The position numbers and the translations under genes are program-made. Positions 33,269 to 43,629 of a stretch of DNA of 64,000 bases are shown piece by piece; the first letter of the stretch is position 1, and the number at the start of each line of letters is the position of its first letter. The notes beneath the pieces were generated by a model. The model saw only the letters and a program-made list of their open reading frames with translations, did no database searches and was not told the DNA's origin. The DNA comes from Tenebrio molitor (Eukaryota > Arthropoda > Insecta > Coleoptera > Tenebrionidae), in NCBI RefSeq assembly GCF_963966145.1, contig NC_091054.1, positions 7,316,001 to 7,380,000 of the forward strand, written 5' to 3'.

Positions 33269-34344
33269 ATGAAATGTGTTTATGTCACTTTACCAATACT
33301 CTTTTCTACGTTTTCAAAGATTGCAAGCACACCAATCGTGAATGTAAGTTAAAAAAAATCACTTGCGTTAGGTAAAGACTAGCTTTAGGGCTTCTCTAAA
33401 CCTGTCGAACCGGATGTTGGTCAGTTTCCTTTCCACGCTAGTCTGATGCAATTAATGAAAGATAAAAGAACATATTACAGCTTTTGCGGGGGTAGCTTGA
33501 TCCATCCCAGCTGGGTTCTAACAGCCGCTCATTGCATACAACTCGATGAAACTACACCCTCAACTAAACCGTAAGTCAAAGTCCCTGTTTGTCCAAAAAC
33601 ATTCACCCAAATGTTTCACTTGAAGAGGCGAAGTTTACGTGGCACTGGGTAGCATCTTCAGAGACGCCAAACAGGCTCAGATTTTGCGAGTCGAGAGACT
33701 GTCGATTCATCCAAAATATTTGAGCAGCGGCGGCAGACACGACATCGGATTGGTGAAACTGAAGACGCCGGCTCAGTTAGGTTTGTATACAATTTCTGGA
33801 GAGTCAACGTCCTCGGGATCGCATTTTTAGGACGTAACGTCAATCTGATTCGGCTGCACCTCAACAACAAAGAGACTCTTCTGAACCAGACGGCTTACCT
33901 CACGGGTTTCGGGATCATTAACGGTATGGGTTCACAAGATTAAAAATCTTCTAAAAGCGTTTTTAGATTTTTACCAAACACCACAGAGGCTGCGAAAGGC
34001 GGTGCTGCACATCAGCAGTTACGACAAGTGTTTAAGCGAGGCTCAGTTCAAGAATGTGGAAATCTGTGCGGCGTCCAGAATTGCAGAAGGCAAAGCTTGT
34101 AAAGTGTGACAGAGTAGGTTTTTTATTGCTCGGTGGTGATTTATCCTTTTAGGGCGACAGTGGAGGACCCCTTTTCATCATAAGGAACAAGAAACAAATT
34201 CAAGTGGGGGTCACGAGTCATCTGGCTTTTTTACCGGTTTGTAGGGTCAGCTTCAACAACTCGGTCTACACCAGAGTTTCAGCGTACATCACCTGGATTT
34301 CCAACATGACGGGGATTAATTTTGCAAAATACAACCAAAATTAA
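33269..34344 (+). CDS. Trypsin-like S1 serine protease
   Basis: Six exons (33269-33343, 33389-33570, 33626-33780, 33831-33923, 33967-34103, 34153-34344) join in phase to 277 residues. A signal peptide (CVYVTLPILFSTFS) is followed almost at once by the mature start IVNGF, so there is no clip or regulatory prodomain; the length fits a secreted digestive-type protease. The catalytic triad is complete: TAAHC, HDIGLVKL and GDSGGPL. Oddities: the residue before IVNG is proline, not Arg/Lys, and the base of the S1 pocket reads GKACKGDSGG, giving Lys or a one-residue deletion where trypsin has Asp. Specificity therefore cannot be assigned. The stop lies 35 bases from the convergent PolG2 stop. Confidence 0.85.
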
Positions 34345-34379
34345 ACCGTTTCGTTTTTTATTTGTTTTCAAGTACCTAT

Positions 34380-35640
34380 CTAATAGTTTTTGAACAATTT
34401 CTCTACATAAGTTGCCAAGTCTGCCACGTGGACTTGCTCTTTCAGGGTGGTGTCTCGACTTCTCAGTTGCGATATTCCGGTTTTCAAAGTATTTTCGTTC
34501 AACACAACGTTGTAAGGTATGCCCATTTGATCGTACTGTTTCCACTGGGCGTCCAGGGTATTTTTGTAACTCGATGGAAGTAGTAGCGATGACACTTGAT
34601 TCTTTCGCAACTGGCGACACAAATACAACGCCATATCTTTTAACTGATCGATCACTGTTTTTGCTGCAATTTTTACGTTAAAAATGAAATTGAAAATACA
34701 CTTTCACTTACGTCCTGACGGTATCGAAAAACTTATTTTGTACGGTGCTAATTTACGATGCAGTCTTAGTAAAGGTCGAGGATTGTCTTGAAATGATGGC
34801 TCGTCATAGGCGTCGCATAACGTATTGAGGAGCATTACCGAAGAATAAATTTTACTAACAACGCACTGAGCCTTGACGGTCTTTTTTCCTCTCTTCGTCT
34901 ACAAAAAGCGAACAATGCAACAACTTTCAATTTCCATCATTATTTTCGGATTTCATTTTTTACAAAAAAATAAGTATGTGGCTCAACGTACCTGAAGCTG
35001 CGAGGTTGCGACGCTTTTTACGTCGTTGACCACTTTCAGAGATTCAATTAATTGTTCTCCCCAGGGATATTTTGCTATGATGTCCACACTCTGCTCACCA
35101 TTATTTCCATCTTTTATGTCAGTCAAGATATATCTACCTGGTGAGGCAGAAAACTGAAACACAGATGTTAACACAAATTTGCGATACGTGAAAATATTTC
35201 ACTTTTCTCCACCAGATCCGTCTCTCCTTCTGCCACTGGTGGAAAAAATGGGTCGTGTCAGATGGTGGCAAAAAAACGAAACATTCAAGAATCGTGTCTT
35301 CTTCAAAATAATTCAAAAAATTGACGCCGTTTTTCTGTTTTTCAAACTGATTTTCTAGTTTGTGTTTTATTTGGGTTGACCGAGTCAGACCAAACGGAAA
35401 TGTTCCTAAACAGATCTGTTTGGCAAAATCAAATGTTTCAGAGAAACCATTACTACAGGGAAAAACATGGAAGTCTTTATTTAAAACAACATTACTGAAC
35501 CACTCTGTATACAAGTTTTGTTGAAGGAGGGTTCCTACTGCTTCGATCTTGTAAATTTCCATGTTTGTCCTTGGGTGAATGATCCTCCGGAAAAATCCGT
35601 GACTTTCACACAGTTTTACTATCTTGTTGAACATCATCAT
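34380..35640 (-). CDS. PolG2: DNA polymerase gamma accessory subunit (mitochondrial)
   Basis: Four exons (35203-35640, 34992-35153, 34712-34898, 34380-34663) join in phase to 356 residues, the usual insect length. Landmarks are VGTLLQQNLYTEWFSNVVL, FPFGLTR, HFFHQWQKERRIWWRK, KYPWGEQLIESL, and the anticodon-binding-like C-terminus with YDQMGIPYNVVLNENTL and QLRSRDTTLKEQVHVADL. The subunit is related to class II aminoacyl-tRNA synthetases and gives processivity to mitochondrial DNA polymerase. The start codon, the first of three consecutive ATGs, lies 35 bases inside the GatC frame. It is therefore probably translated from the same mRNA as GatC. Confidence 0.92.
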
Positions 35641-36103
35641 ACAACAAATTTTCTCTAGTTTCTAGAGGTATATTCCCAGGTGGTGCTACAAAGTATTCTT
35701 CTTCAGTCAGTTCGGCGTTGCGTAATACTTCGTCACGACAGTTTCCGTCCGTCACGCAGTCTTCTCTTGTTCTCAGTGGCTTGTCTTCCAGTACTGTAAC
35801 CAGTGGCTCAACATTAGTTGTATCAACTTGTTGAATCTGATCTGCAAACGCTATCGCTTCTTCTAGAGTCTCAATGCCTTGTTTGTTGGCGCAATCCACC
35901 AAAGATAAGCGCTCCAATAGAGCTATAGTGTCGGCATCAATTTTTGTCCGAGGGGGTAATTTATTAGGGTCAATTTTTGATTTGACGGGTTTTTGTGGAA
36001 CCAAAAATCGTTTATCTTGCACAACTGCACTTGCACCACTTGCTTTAATTGCCGAACAATAAAAACGAAAATAATGCATTCGTTGCAGCCGCAAAAAATT
36101 CAT
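35606..36103 (-). CDS. GatC: Glutamyl-tRNA(Gln) amidotransferase subunit C, mitochondrial
   Basis: A single exon of 165 residues. A basic, aromatic N-terminus (MNFLRLQRMHYFRFY) suggests a mitochondrial targeting signal. The conserved GatC part follows: KIDADTIALLERLSLVD, LEEAIAFADQI, DTTNVEPLVTVLEDKPL and EEEYFVAPPGNIPL. GatC stabilises the GatCAB complex that converts Glu-tRNA(Gln) to Gln-tRNA(Gln) in mitochondria. Its last 35 bases overlap the first codons of PolG2 in another frame. It starts 159 bases after the KTI12 stop on the same strand. Confidence 0.93.
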   Translation of the reverse strand: MNFLRLQRMHYFRFYCSAIKASGASAVVQDKRFLVPQKPVKSKIDPNKLPPRTKIDADTIALLERLSLVDCANKQGIETLEEAIAFADQIQQVDTTNVEPLVTVLEDKPLRTREDCVTDGNCRDEVLRNAELTEEEYFVAPPGNIPLETRENLLYDDVQQDSKTV

Positions 36104-36262
36104 CGTTCATTCTTCAATTGCTTTTTCTTTAATTTTGAGGTTATGTACATATTTCACATCATAACCTTACGCTATTCGCCGAATGCGAAATGCATTAAAT
36201 ATAACTCACTTTACGGTGAAATTCCGCTCAAAAAACAGCCAAATAAAAATTATAAATCAACT

Positions 36263-37259
36263 TTATTGTAAGCTAGCACTCAAGTATTGTACAAATAACT
36301 GGGGTATGTTCTTGGAATCTGGTGGGTTCAGCTTACAATAAGTAATATATTGCCTCCTAAGTACCATCAGTTGTTGCACTGTGGCATTTGAGATGTCCAA
36401 TGATAAATCTGGAAGTCCAGCTACTTTTGTCACACGTCCTACTCCCATATTTTTACTCTGAACAAGTCCATCCACAATTTTTTTTGTAACTTGATCTAGA
36501 TCATACAAAAAATTTGTAGAATTGAGAGGCGCCTACAACAAACATTATAAAAAAAAAAAAAATAGTCGCCGCATTTGCGTCAGATTACATTCTGCGTGGA
36601 CATATTTGGTGGAGCGGGCGCCTCATCAAACAAAGCAGACATAATTGCATCTTTATTTAAATCTTGCTCAGGAAAAATTGTGAACAGAGGTGAATCCCAT
36701 CGATTTTTTCCGTCTGGTTCTTCATACCTCTGCACGAGGGCATCAAACGTTTCTTTGTTGTATTTTTCGCTCTCTTCTGTGCGACTCTGGTTGAAATTCC
36801 ACGCTTCATCGCGATTTATTTCAACATGAACCGTACATTGAGTATTTTTATTTGCCTTAGAACCACAATATAATTCATAGCGGTACCCTACAATCGCTCA
36901 ATCAGAAGATGTCAAGACCAAGAAAAACAAATGTTTACCCTTTATGTAATTTAACGCATCTAAAATCACCACGTTATTCGGAGTTATTAATTTCAATACC
37001 TCTGATTTCAGTAAACTACGGATGTGTTTCTCCCGTGACGAATCTGCACCGTTTTACATAATATATATTCTGCTTTGAACGCGTTTAATTCGTATTTACC
37101 TGCATAAAACTGATTCTTTTGAAAATTCGCCTTGACAAGTTGTTCGTTCTCGCTCACTACGTGTACCTCTTTACCACGATCTTCAAAAAATTGTTTTAAT
37201 TCTTTGGCTCGTGTCGTTTTGCCGCTGCAAGGGATCCCCGTTATAACAACTAAAGGCAT
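36263..37259 (-). CDS. KTI12: KTI12 homologue (Elongator-associated P-loop protein)
   Basis: Four exons (37100-37259, 36939-37043, 36589-36887, 36263-36532) join in phase to 277 residues. The start MPLVVITGIPCSGKTTRA holds the P-loop GxxCSGKT. Further landmarks are SSREKHIRSLLKSEV, the Walker-B-like VVILDALNYIKGYRYELYC, and INRDEAWNFNQSR. KTI12 acts with Elongator in wobble-uridine tRNA modification and is related to the tRNA-Sec kinase PSTK; the KTI12-type NYIKGYRYELYC favours KTI12. I chose the ATG at 37259 because it opens directly into the P-loop domain. Confidence 0.9.
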
Positions 37260-37733
37260 TTGAAAACAATATACTTTTCCGTAGTTTATCAAAACATTGA
37301 GGTTAGGACAGATGACACATATCCTTTATCCTTGCGTCAAAAAATCCGTCTATTTAATTAAATTAAACTTTTATCAGGTCAACTAATTAACATTCGTCCA
37401 TATGTAATCAATTTGAACGTAGAAATTATCTTGGACATTCCATAACAATAAAAAAAAAACATCAAAGTGAACGAACGCGGATGAAACTTTTTAGTTTTCA
37501 CCTGGCGCGTAATTTTAAACAGATTTCTGCGATCTCATTGGCTTTTTGATTCGTGGCACATGCGCATATGTGCCACAAGCCAGTAGTTTTTTTAATTTTT
37601 GACGTGCTACGTTTTGAGAGGGGCGAAGAGTGAGGGGCGCTCCCCGGTTAGGTATAGAAGTGTAGAGTAACCAGTGTCACCTGTAATTTTTGTTTATAAT
37701 TTGTGCAGTTAGTTGTTGATTTAAGTAAAAAAC
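37260..37733. promoter_or_regulatory. Head-to-head spacer, KTI12 (-) and SDHA (+)
   Basis: 474 bases between divergent start codons. They must contain both promoters and 5' leaders. No element is identified with confidence. Confidence 0.45.
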
Positions 37734-40700
37734 ATGAGCGGCCTTTTAAGAACCGGTGCGGTTTTGCCGAAAAATATATTCGGTCATTTTATTAAGGTAA
37801 ATATTTTTTAAGAGCACCCAGAGAAGTCACATGTTACATAACTCGTAATTATATGCTTTATTTACTCAGAAACGAGGAATTGTGTGATTTTTTTATCGCA
37901 CCGAATTCATACATTTATCACGCTTGCCTCCACAATATTCTAGAACTGCAGCTGTTTTAACCTCAATTACTCAACTTGAGTTATTATTCATCAGTCATTA
38001 ACTTTTAGACAAACACGAATTTAACACCTCAGGCCCTGTCAAGGGGGGTGCACATTGGAGCTGACAGGAGAAACGCCAAAGTCAGTTCAGATGCCGTTTC
38101 AAAAGTTTACCCCATTGTAGACCATACTTATGATGCGGTAGTTGTTGGTGCTGGAGGAGCTGGGTTAAGAGCAGCTTTTGGTTTGGTTGCTGAAGGTTTT
38201 AAAACTGCCGTCATAACTAAGTTATTTCCAACCAGATCTCATACTGTTGCGGCCCAAGGAGGCATCAATGCAGCCTTAGGTATGAATTTGAGTTTTCATT
38301 TTAAATTGTCAATTTTTCAATTATATGCTAATAATGTTTCATAGGAGATTCCATATAATTTGACCTTTAGATTGTTATGAATGTGTCTGACCGAAGTCCA
38401 CTTGATGTTGTAACTCCATTATCAATTTCCTTTTTATTTTTAACGTTGTAAGAAAATTTCGAAACGATTTTTTCTTCACGTTACATTATGTAATGTTTAG
38501 GAAAATAAATACAATGTTTTATTCTCAAATCATTACAAAATGATAATAAAACAGCATGTGTATTAAAAAACGAGTTTCATAAGGAAGTGTTTACATGAGT
38601 CCAAGTTTATAAAACGAGTCGCAAAGCGCAAGTTTTATAAAGGACGAATGGAATAAACACATTATGAAACGAGTTTTTTTTTTTACTATTTTTTTCTATT
38701 TTGCACCTTTTAAGCCGTTTTTAAATCAAAAGTAAGAATTTTAAAATTCTGGGGAATTTTATGATGGTTGGCAAAAACCAATTGAAACACTTGTCGACTT
38801 TGGGATATTCACGCGTATTGGCGAAAAGTACCAACATGATAACCGTAAATTGTACTATCGCTATTATAGAGCCGCTGTTTACGATACTCTTCTTGGTATC
38901 GTAACAGCTTTGTTACGAATGCAAAATAGAAAAAAAAAGGTTGAAGTTGCTTATTGATGGATTGAACTGTTGTCACTAGGCAACATGGAGGATGACAACT
39001 GGCAGTGGCACATGTACGACACCGTCAAGGGTTCCGATTGGTTGGGTGACCAGGACGCGATCCACTACATGACTCGTGAAGCTCCCAAAGCCGTCATAGA
39101 ATTAGAAAACTACGGAATGCCGTTCTCTCGCACTCCAGAGGGAAAAATCTATCAGCGTGCGTTCGGCGGTCAGTCGTTAAAATTCGGCAAGGGTGGACAA
39201 GCCCACCGTTGCTGTTGCGTAGCCGACAGAACGGGGCACAGCTTATTGCACACTCTTTACGGCCAATCCCTTAGGTACGACTGCAACTACTTCATCGAAT
39301 ATTTCGCGCTGGATCTGATCATGGAAGACGGAGAGTGCCGCGGCGTGATCGCCCTTTGTCTGGAAGATGGTTCCATTCACAGAATCCGCGCCAACAACAC
39401 TGTAAGACAGTGCTTAAGTAACCCATTCCGCTTAACTCGTCTCGTTTGTTTAGGTGTTGGCCACGGGCGGCTACGGCCGCGCCTACTTTTCATGCACATC
39501 GGCGCACACCTGCACCGGTGACGGCAACGCGATGGTGGCGAGAGCGGGACTGCCGTGTCAAGATCTCGAATTCGTCCAGTTCCACCCCACCGGCATCTAC
39601 GGAGCTGGGTGTTTGATCACGGAGGGTTGTCGAGGCGAGGGTGGCTACTTGATCAATTCGCAAGGAGAGAGATTCATGGAGCGGTACGCTCCCGTGGCCA
39701 AAGATTTAGCGAGTCGAGATGTCGTGTCCAGGAGTATGACGATCGAAATACGCGAAGGTATAATTGAAACGGTGAAATTTCGCTTATTCTGGGTGGGATT
39801 TATTGAAAGGTAGAGGATGCGGGCCTGAGAAAGATCATGTGTATCTGCAGTTGCATCACCTGCCGGCGGAACAGTTGCATTCGAGACTGCCCGGCATTTC
39901 GGAGACTGCCATGATATTTGCTGGTGTGGATGTGACCAGAGAACCAATTCCAGTTCTGCCAACTGTACATTATAATATGGGTGGGGTACCGACCAACTAT
40001 AAGGGACAGGTATGAATAGTTCTTGGCTCGTGTGAGGGCGCCATTCGGCTTGGCAAGCTTCTCAATTCTCTTGTTTTGATGATGCAGGAACACAACAATT
40101 TGTTTCGCCACGAAACCATAAATTAACTAATAATTATCTATTTTGGAATTACAATATAACTAGGGTCATTACTATCCGTCCACTGCCTCCTGTAAATTTT
40201 CCAAAATTATGTGGTATAAGTTGTGCAAATGGGACAATTGAATTGAATTTAGAACACCGTCAAAGTGAATAATATTCAAAAAACCTCAAATCAAGCCATG
40301 TGACAATAAATCGGAAGTGTGAAATTTGCCGCTAACAATACATAGCGTAACTATACTCCATTACACAATGCTAAATTGATAGGATTACAAAAACAATGAG
40401 TTTTATCATAATTTTATCTGATTAAAAAAATCGTTATAAGTAATCAACATAGAGTCATTTCATAACAAATTTCGTGTGTTGAACTGTTTATTGAAAAGTG
40501 ACAAAAACTAAAGCATAAAAGAAATGCAAGAAAGCTTTTAAGTAGATGGTCCATTACATTGTCAGTAAGCACCAACCGTACAAAGATTCTTGATTCTCAT
40601 TAGATAATTGAACAGGTTTTGACCACGGTCAACAACAAGGACACTGTGGTGAAGGGATTGTACGCTTGCGGTGAAGCCGCCTCGTCGTCTGTCCATGGCG

Positions 40701-41404
40701 CAAATCGTCTCGGAGCCAACTCGCTCCTCGACTTGGTGGTATTCGGGCGTGCTTGTGCCAAGACCATCGCAGAAGAACACAAACCGGGAGAAAAATTCGC
40801 CGACATTAAAGAAGTACCGTGACCTTCAATACACTCAATGGTTACATAATTAATATGCGTGTTATAGAACGCAGGAGAGGCGTCAGTGGCCAATCTGGAC
40901 TGGTGTCGCTACGCAAACGGTTCAATTCCGACCGCAACGTTGCGTCTTCAGATGCAGAAGACGATGCAAACGCACGCGGCCGTTTTTAGGACTGAAGAAA
41001 CCCTCAAAGAGGGTTGCAAACAGATGGAGAAGCTCTATTCAAATTTGAAAGATTTGAAAGTCTTCGACAATAGTCTGGTTTGGAATTCGGATCTTGTGGA
41101 AACTCTAGAATTGCAAAATTTGATGTTGAACGCTTGTCAGACCATCGTGGGAGCCGAAAATAGGAAAGAATCACGCGGGGCGCATGCCAGGGAAGATTAC
41201 AAAACACGAATCGACGAGTACGACTACAGTAAACCGCTGGAAGGACAAACGAAGAAACCGGCGGATCAACATTGGCGCAAACATACGTTAGCGACTATCG
41301 ATCCGAAAACAGGTAAAGTTAGTCTTAGGTATCGAGCGGTCATCGACGACACCTTGGATAAAAACGAATGTAGCCACGTACCACCTGCGATTAGATCTTA
41401 TTAA
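37734..41404 (+). CDS. SDHA: Succinate dehydrogenase flavoprotein subunit, mitochondrial
   Basis: Seven exons (37734-37796, 38033-38279, 38980-39401, 39454-39757, 39810-40009, 40616-40813, 40868-41404) join in phase to 656 residues, full family length. A short basic targeting N-terminus is followed by the FAD fold VVVGAGGAGLRAAFGL, the covalent-FAD histidine in SHTVAAQGGINAALGN, GGQAHRCCCVADRTGH, FVQFHPTGIYG, TEGCRGEGGYLIN, YNMGGVPTNYKGQ and GANRLGANSLLDLVVFGRAC. It oxidises succinate to fumarate in complex II and the TCA cycle. Introns 2 and 5 are longer and carry repeats; the others are 47-236 bases. Confidence 0.96.
38540..38700. repeat. Dispersed repeat in SDHA intron 2
   Basis: Contains repeated, partly palindromic aaacgag motifs (aaaacgagtttcat, ataaaacgagtcgcaaag, atgaaacgagttttttt) followed by tttctattttgcacc. 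A similar arrangement occurs at 57290-57430. Confidence 0.5.
40160..40290. repeat. Dispersed intronic repeat, SDHA copy
   Basis: Similar to 27455-27590 in IRE1 intron 7, in the same orientation relative to the window: tagggtcattactatccg, tgtaaattttccaaaatta, gtggtataagttgtg. Confidence 0.55.
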
Positions 41405-41748
41405 TTTTTAATTGGTCGAAAAGATTCTCACTTCTTGCCAACGTGTTGGTAAAAATTTCAACATCTCTTACTTAACCATTTTATTTTTTCGATTCGAACC
41501 CAATCTGTACATTAAAGAGAAAGTATTTTGCAAAAGTAGAATAGAGTATAATTTATTTTACTTTTAACTGATTTTAATTAAGTAAATTATTTAAATTTAT
41601 GTATTGAACATTAAATACAAATTGTATGATGCTTTGTCAAGGTAATAAAAAAATTAGTTACATTTAAATATTTTCCTAACTGTAACCTTAGGTGCCTCCT
41701 TGATCAAGAGACAGGTTCTCTTTACATCTAGGAGGCCATGGATAAAGG

Positions 41749-42111
41749 CACGGCTTCCTAGATTAATAAGAGTCGAAGCCTCTAATACGGCTGGTCGAGT
41801 TCCTTGAACTGTCTGTTCCTTCAAAAGCCAAAAGTATAGTAGCGCCCTCTACCAAAAAACGAATATTTTTTTAATTAAATGAATGAAAAATCGTATTAAT
41901 GTTTTTTTTTTCTATCAATAATCTACTTTTTGAAGTAGTGTATGTAACATACAAATTACGATTCTTTTTAAAATGAGATTTGTACGCGGTTAAGCAGCCA
42001 AATACACAAATGTATAGTGGCGCCCTCTCAGGAACAGAAAAAATGCTTGCAACTGATGAACTCGACCAGCCGTATTAGAGGCTTCGACTCTTATTAATCT
42101 AGGAAGCCGTG
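41749..42111. repeat. Foldback element with 54-base perfect inverted repeats
   Basis: The arms at 41749-41802 and 42058-42111 are exact reverse complements over 54 bases (cacggcttcctagattaat... on the left). Inside are two copies of tatagt-gcgccctct near the arms. Outside left, 41728-41750 (ctaggaggccatgg, then ataaaggc) is nearly the same as 42099-42120 (ctaggaagccgtgg, then ataaaggt), forming flanking direct repeats of about 22 bases. Non-coding. The rest of 41405-42300 holds the SDHA 3' region and no gene. Confidence 0.8.
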
Positions 42112-42300
42112 GATAAAGGTGAGTTGGTTTGGAAGTAAGGCGGGGCGTGGCGCTGCGATCGCTGTAACTGCAGAACTGGATAATTTTGAAACAAAATTTG
42201 AAGCAAGATTAAATGTTTATTGTGATTATCATACATATAAAACGCCTACATCACTAGAAATATAAAAAAGCTACAATAAGTTTTGTCTCTAATCAAAGTC

Positions 42301-42829
42301 TTACAAGAAACCCGGAGCGGGCAAGAAGTTCTTTGCAGAAGAGAGAGATCCGGTTAAATCTGTAGAATTCTTTTCTACAGATTGTTTGGGCCCAACAATT
42401 TCCCTATAATGACAACACATCACCAGATGTTCAAATTAATCAAATACGCTTACTTTTGTTGGCCCGCAAAAACGAACAGTTTTTCATCCATATTCTTTTT
42501 GAGGTTGTGCACGGAGTACCGATTGTACATCCCCCAGATGCTGTTCATGTATTTGCTGCTGTATTTAGTCGGAGTCAAGTCACAAATTTCGTTACGACTT
42601 TTCAGCTTCTCCTCGTTTTCGCGTACTTTACGCGCAGCAAACATTCCCTGAGGTACGGCCGCCATCTCGCCCAGGAGACAAATATAAACTGATTTAAAAA
42701 ATATTACTACGTGCAGATTCACACCAGGAAGTACTTACGCAAATAACCTAAAAGTATATTAAGTAATTCGCTTATTTTTCGGTCAAGTAAATCGTCTTGA
42801 TCATAGACACTTGTGTTGAGGAGCGTCAT
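42301..42829 (-). CDS. Unrecognised 142-residue protein
   Basis: Three exons (42739-42829, 42454-42688, 42301-42403) with consensus splice sites join in phase to 142 residues. It starts MTLLNTSVYDQDDLLDRKI, has one hydrophobic segment (LLNILLGYLLYICLLG), then a charged region with FAARKVRENEEKLKS and LTPTKYSSKYMNSIWGMYN, and ends SSAKNFLPAPGFL. I cannot name a family. The strong splice sites and continuous phase argue that it is real. A start at the internal EMAAVPQGMF would remove the hydrophobic part. It could be a small membrane-associated protein or a soluble one, depending on start use. Confidence 0.65.
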
Positions 42830-43629
42830 GCAGATTTCTCTCGATTTGTCACAATTAATATTGAATCGAACGAGAAAAATGTGTCAAATAACAGAAACTA
42901 GCCAAGCGAGGAGGAAATTACACACGATAATGTTCGCACCGAGCTAAAAGTGCACTCTGTGGAGTTCTAGATTTAAAGATCAACGAGAAGACGAAGACGA
43001 GTTGAACTGAAGTTGTTGTGTTAGAAAACGATGGAGGTTGGAGGAGAGATAACGTTGGTCGAAAGGTTATCAAGCGTTTTAAATAATTGTGTTGCTACAT
43101 TACGATAGTAGAGTGAAATTGGAATTGGATAAACGCTGCGATTTGTCTCTGATATTCTGAAGACAAAACAACCGTCTGCTGCTCGAAAGGTAAATTGTAA
43201 TACATATTAAAAAAAAACACTATTTTATCGTAAAAATTTTAATGTTTGTTAAGTCACAAATGAAAATATGCGATATGATTTGTTATTTCGTTTAAAAATG
43301 AAACATCAGTCTTGTTATTAACGTAATACATTGGAATGCTAGTAAAACACGCTGAATAAAACAGTATTGCAACGACTAAAATGTTGTGAGTAATAAAAAC
43401 TACAACTAGATAAAATAAAATTTGTGAATAGTTTTAATAAAAAAGTTAGATATGTACAATTGCTCATTGTGTAATTTTTATAGTACTTTGGTATTAAAAA
43501 TATTGCAGCTAACAATCAAGCTTAGAATTAAAAAAATAAGTATGAAACATTTCAACTGTTAGTCATTTTTAATATTTACAAAATCTGAATAAGTAACCAT
43601 TTTGAGGAAACGGGTAAATATCGAGTGTA
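42830..43629. other. Spacer between two minus-strand genes
   Basis: The left part is the promoter and leader of the 142-residue gene; the right part is the 3' region of the ZC2HC1-type gene. AT-rich, with no other coding evidence. Confidence 0.5.
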
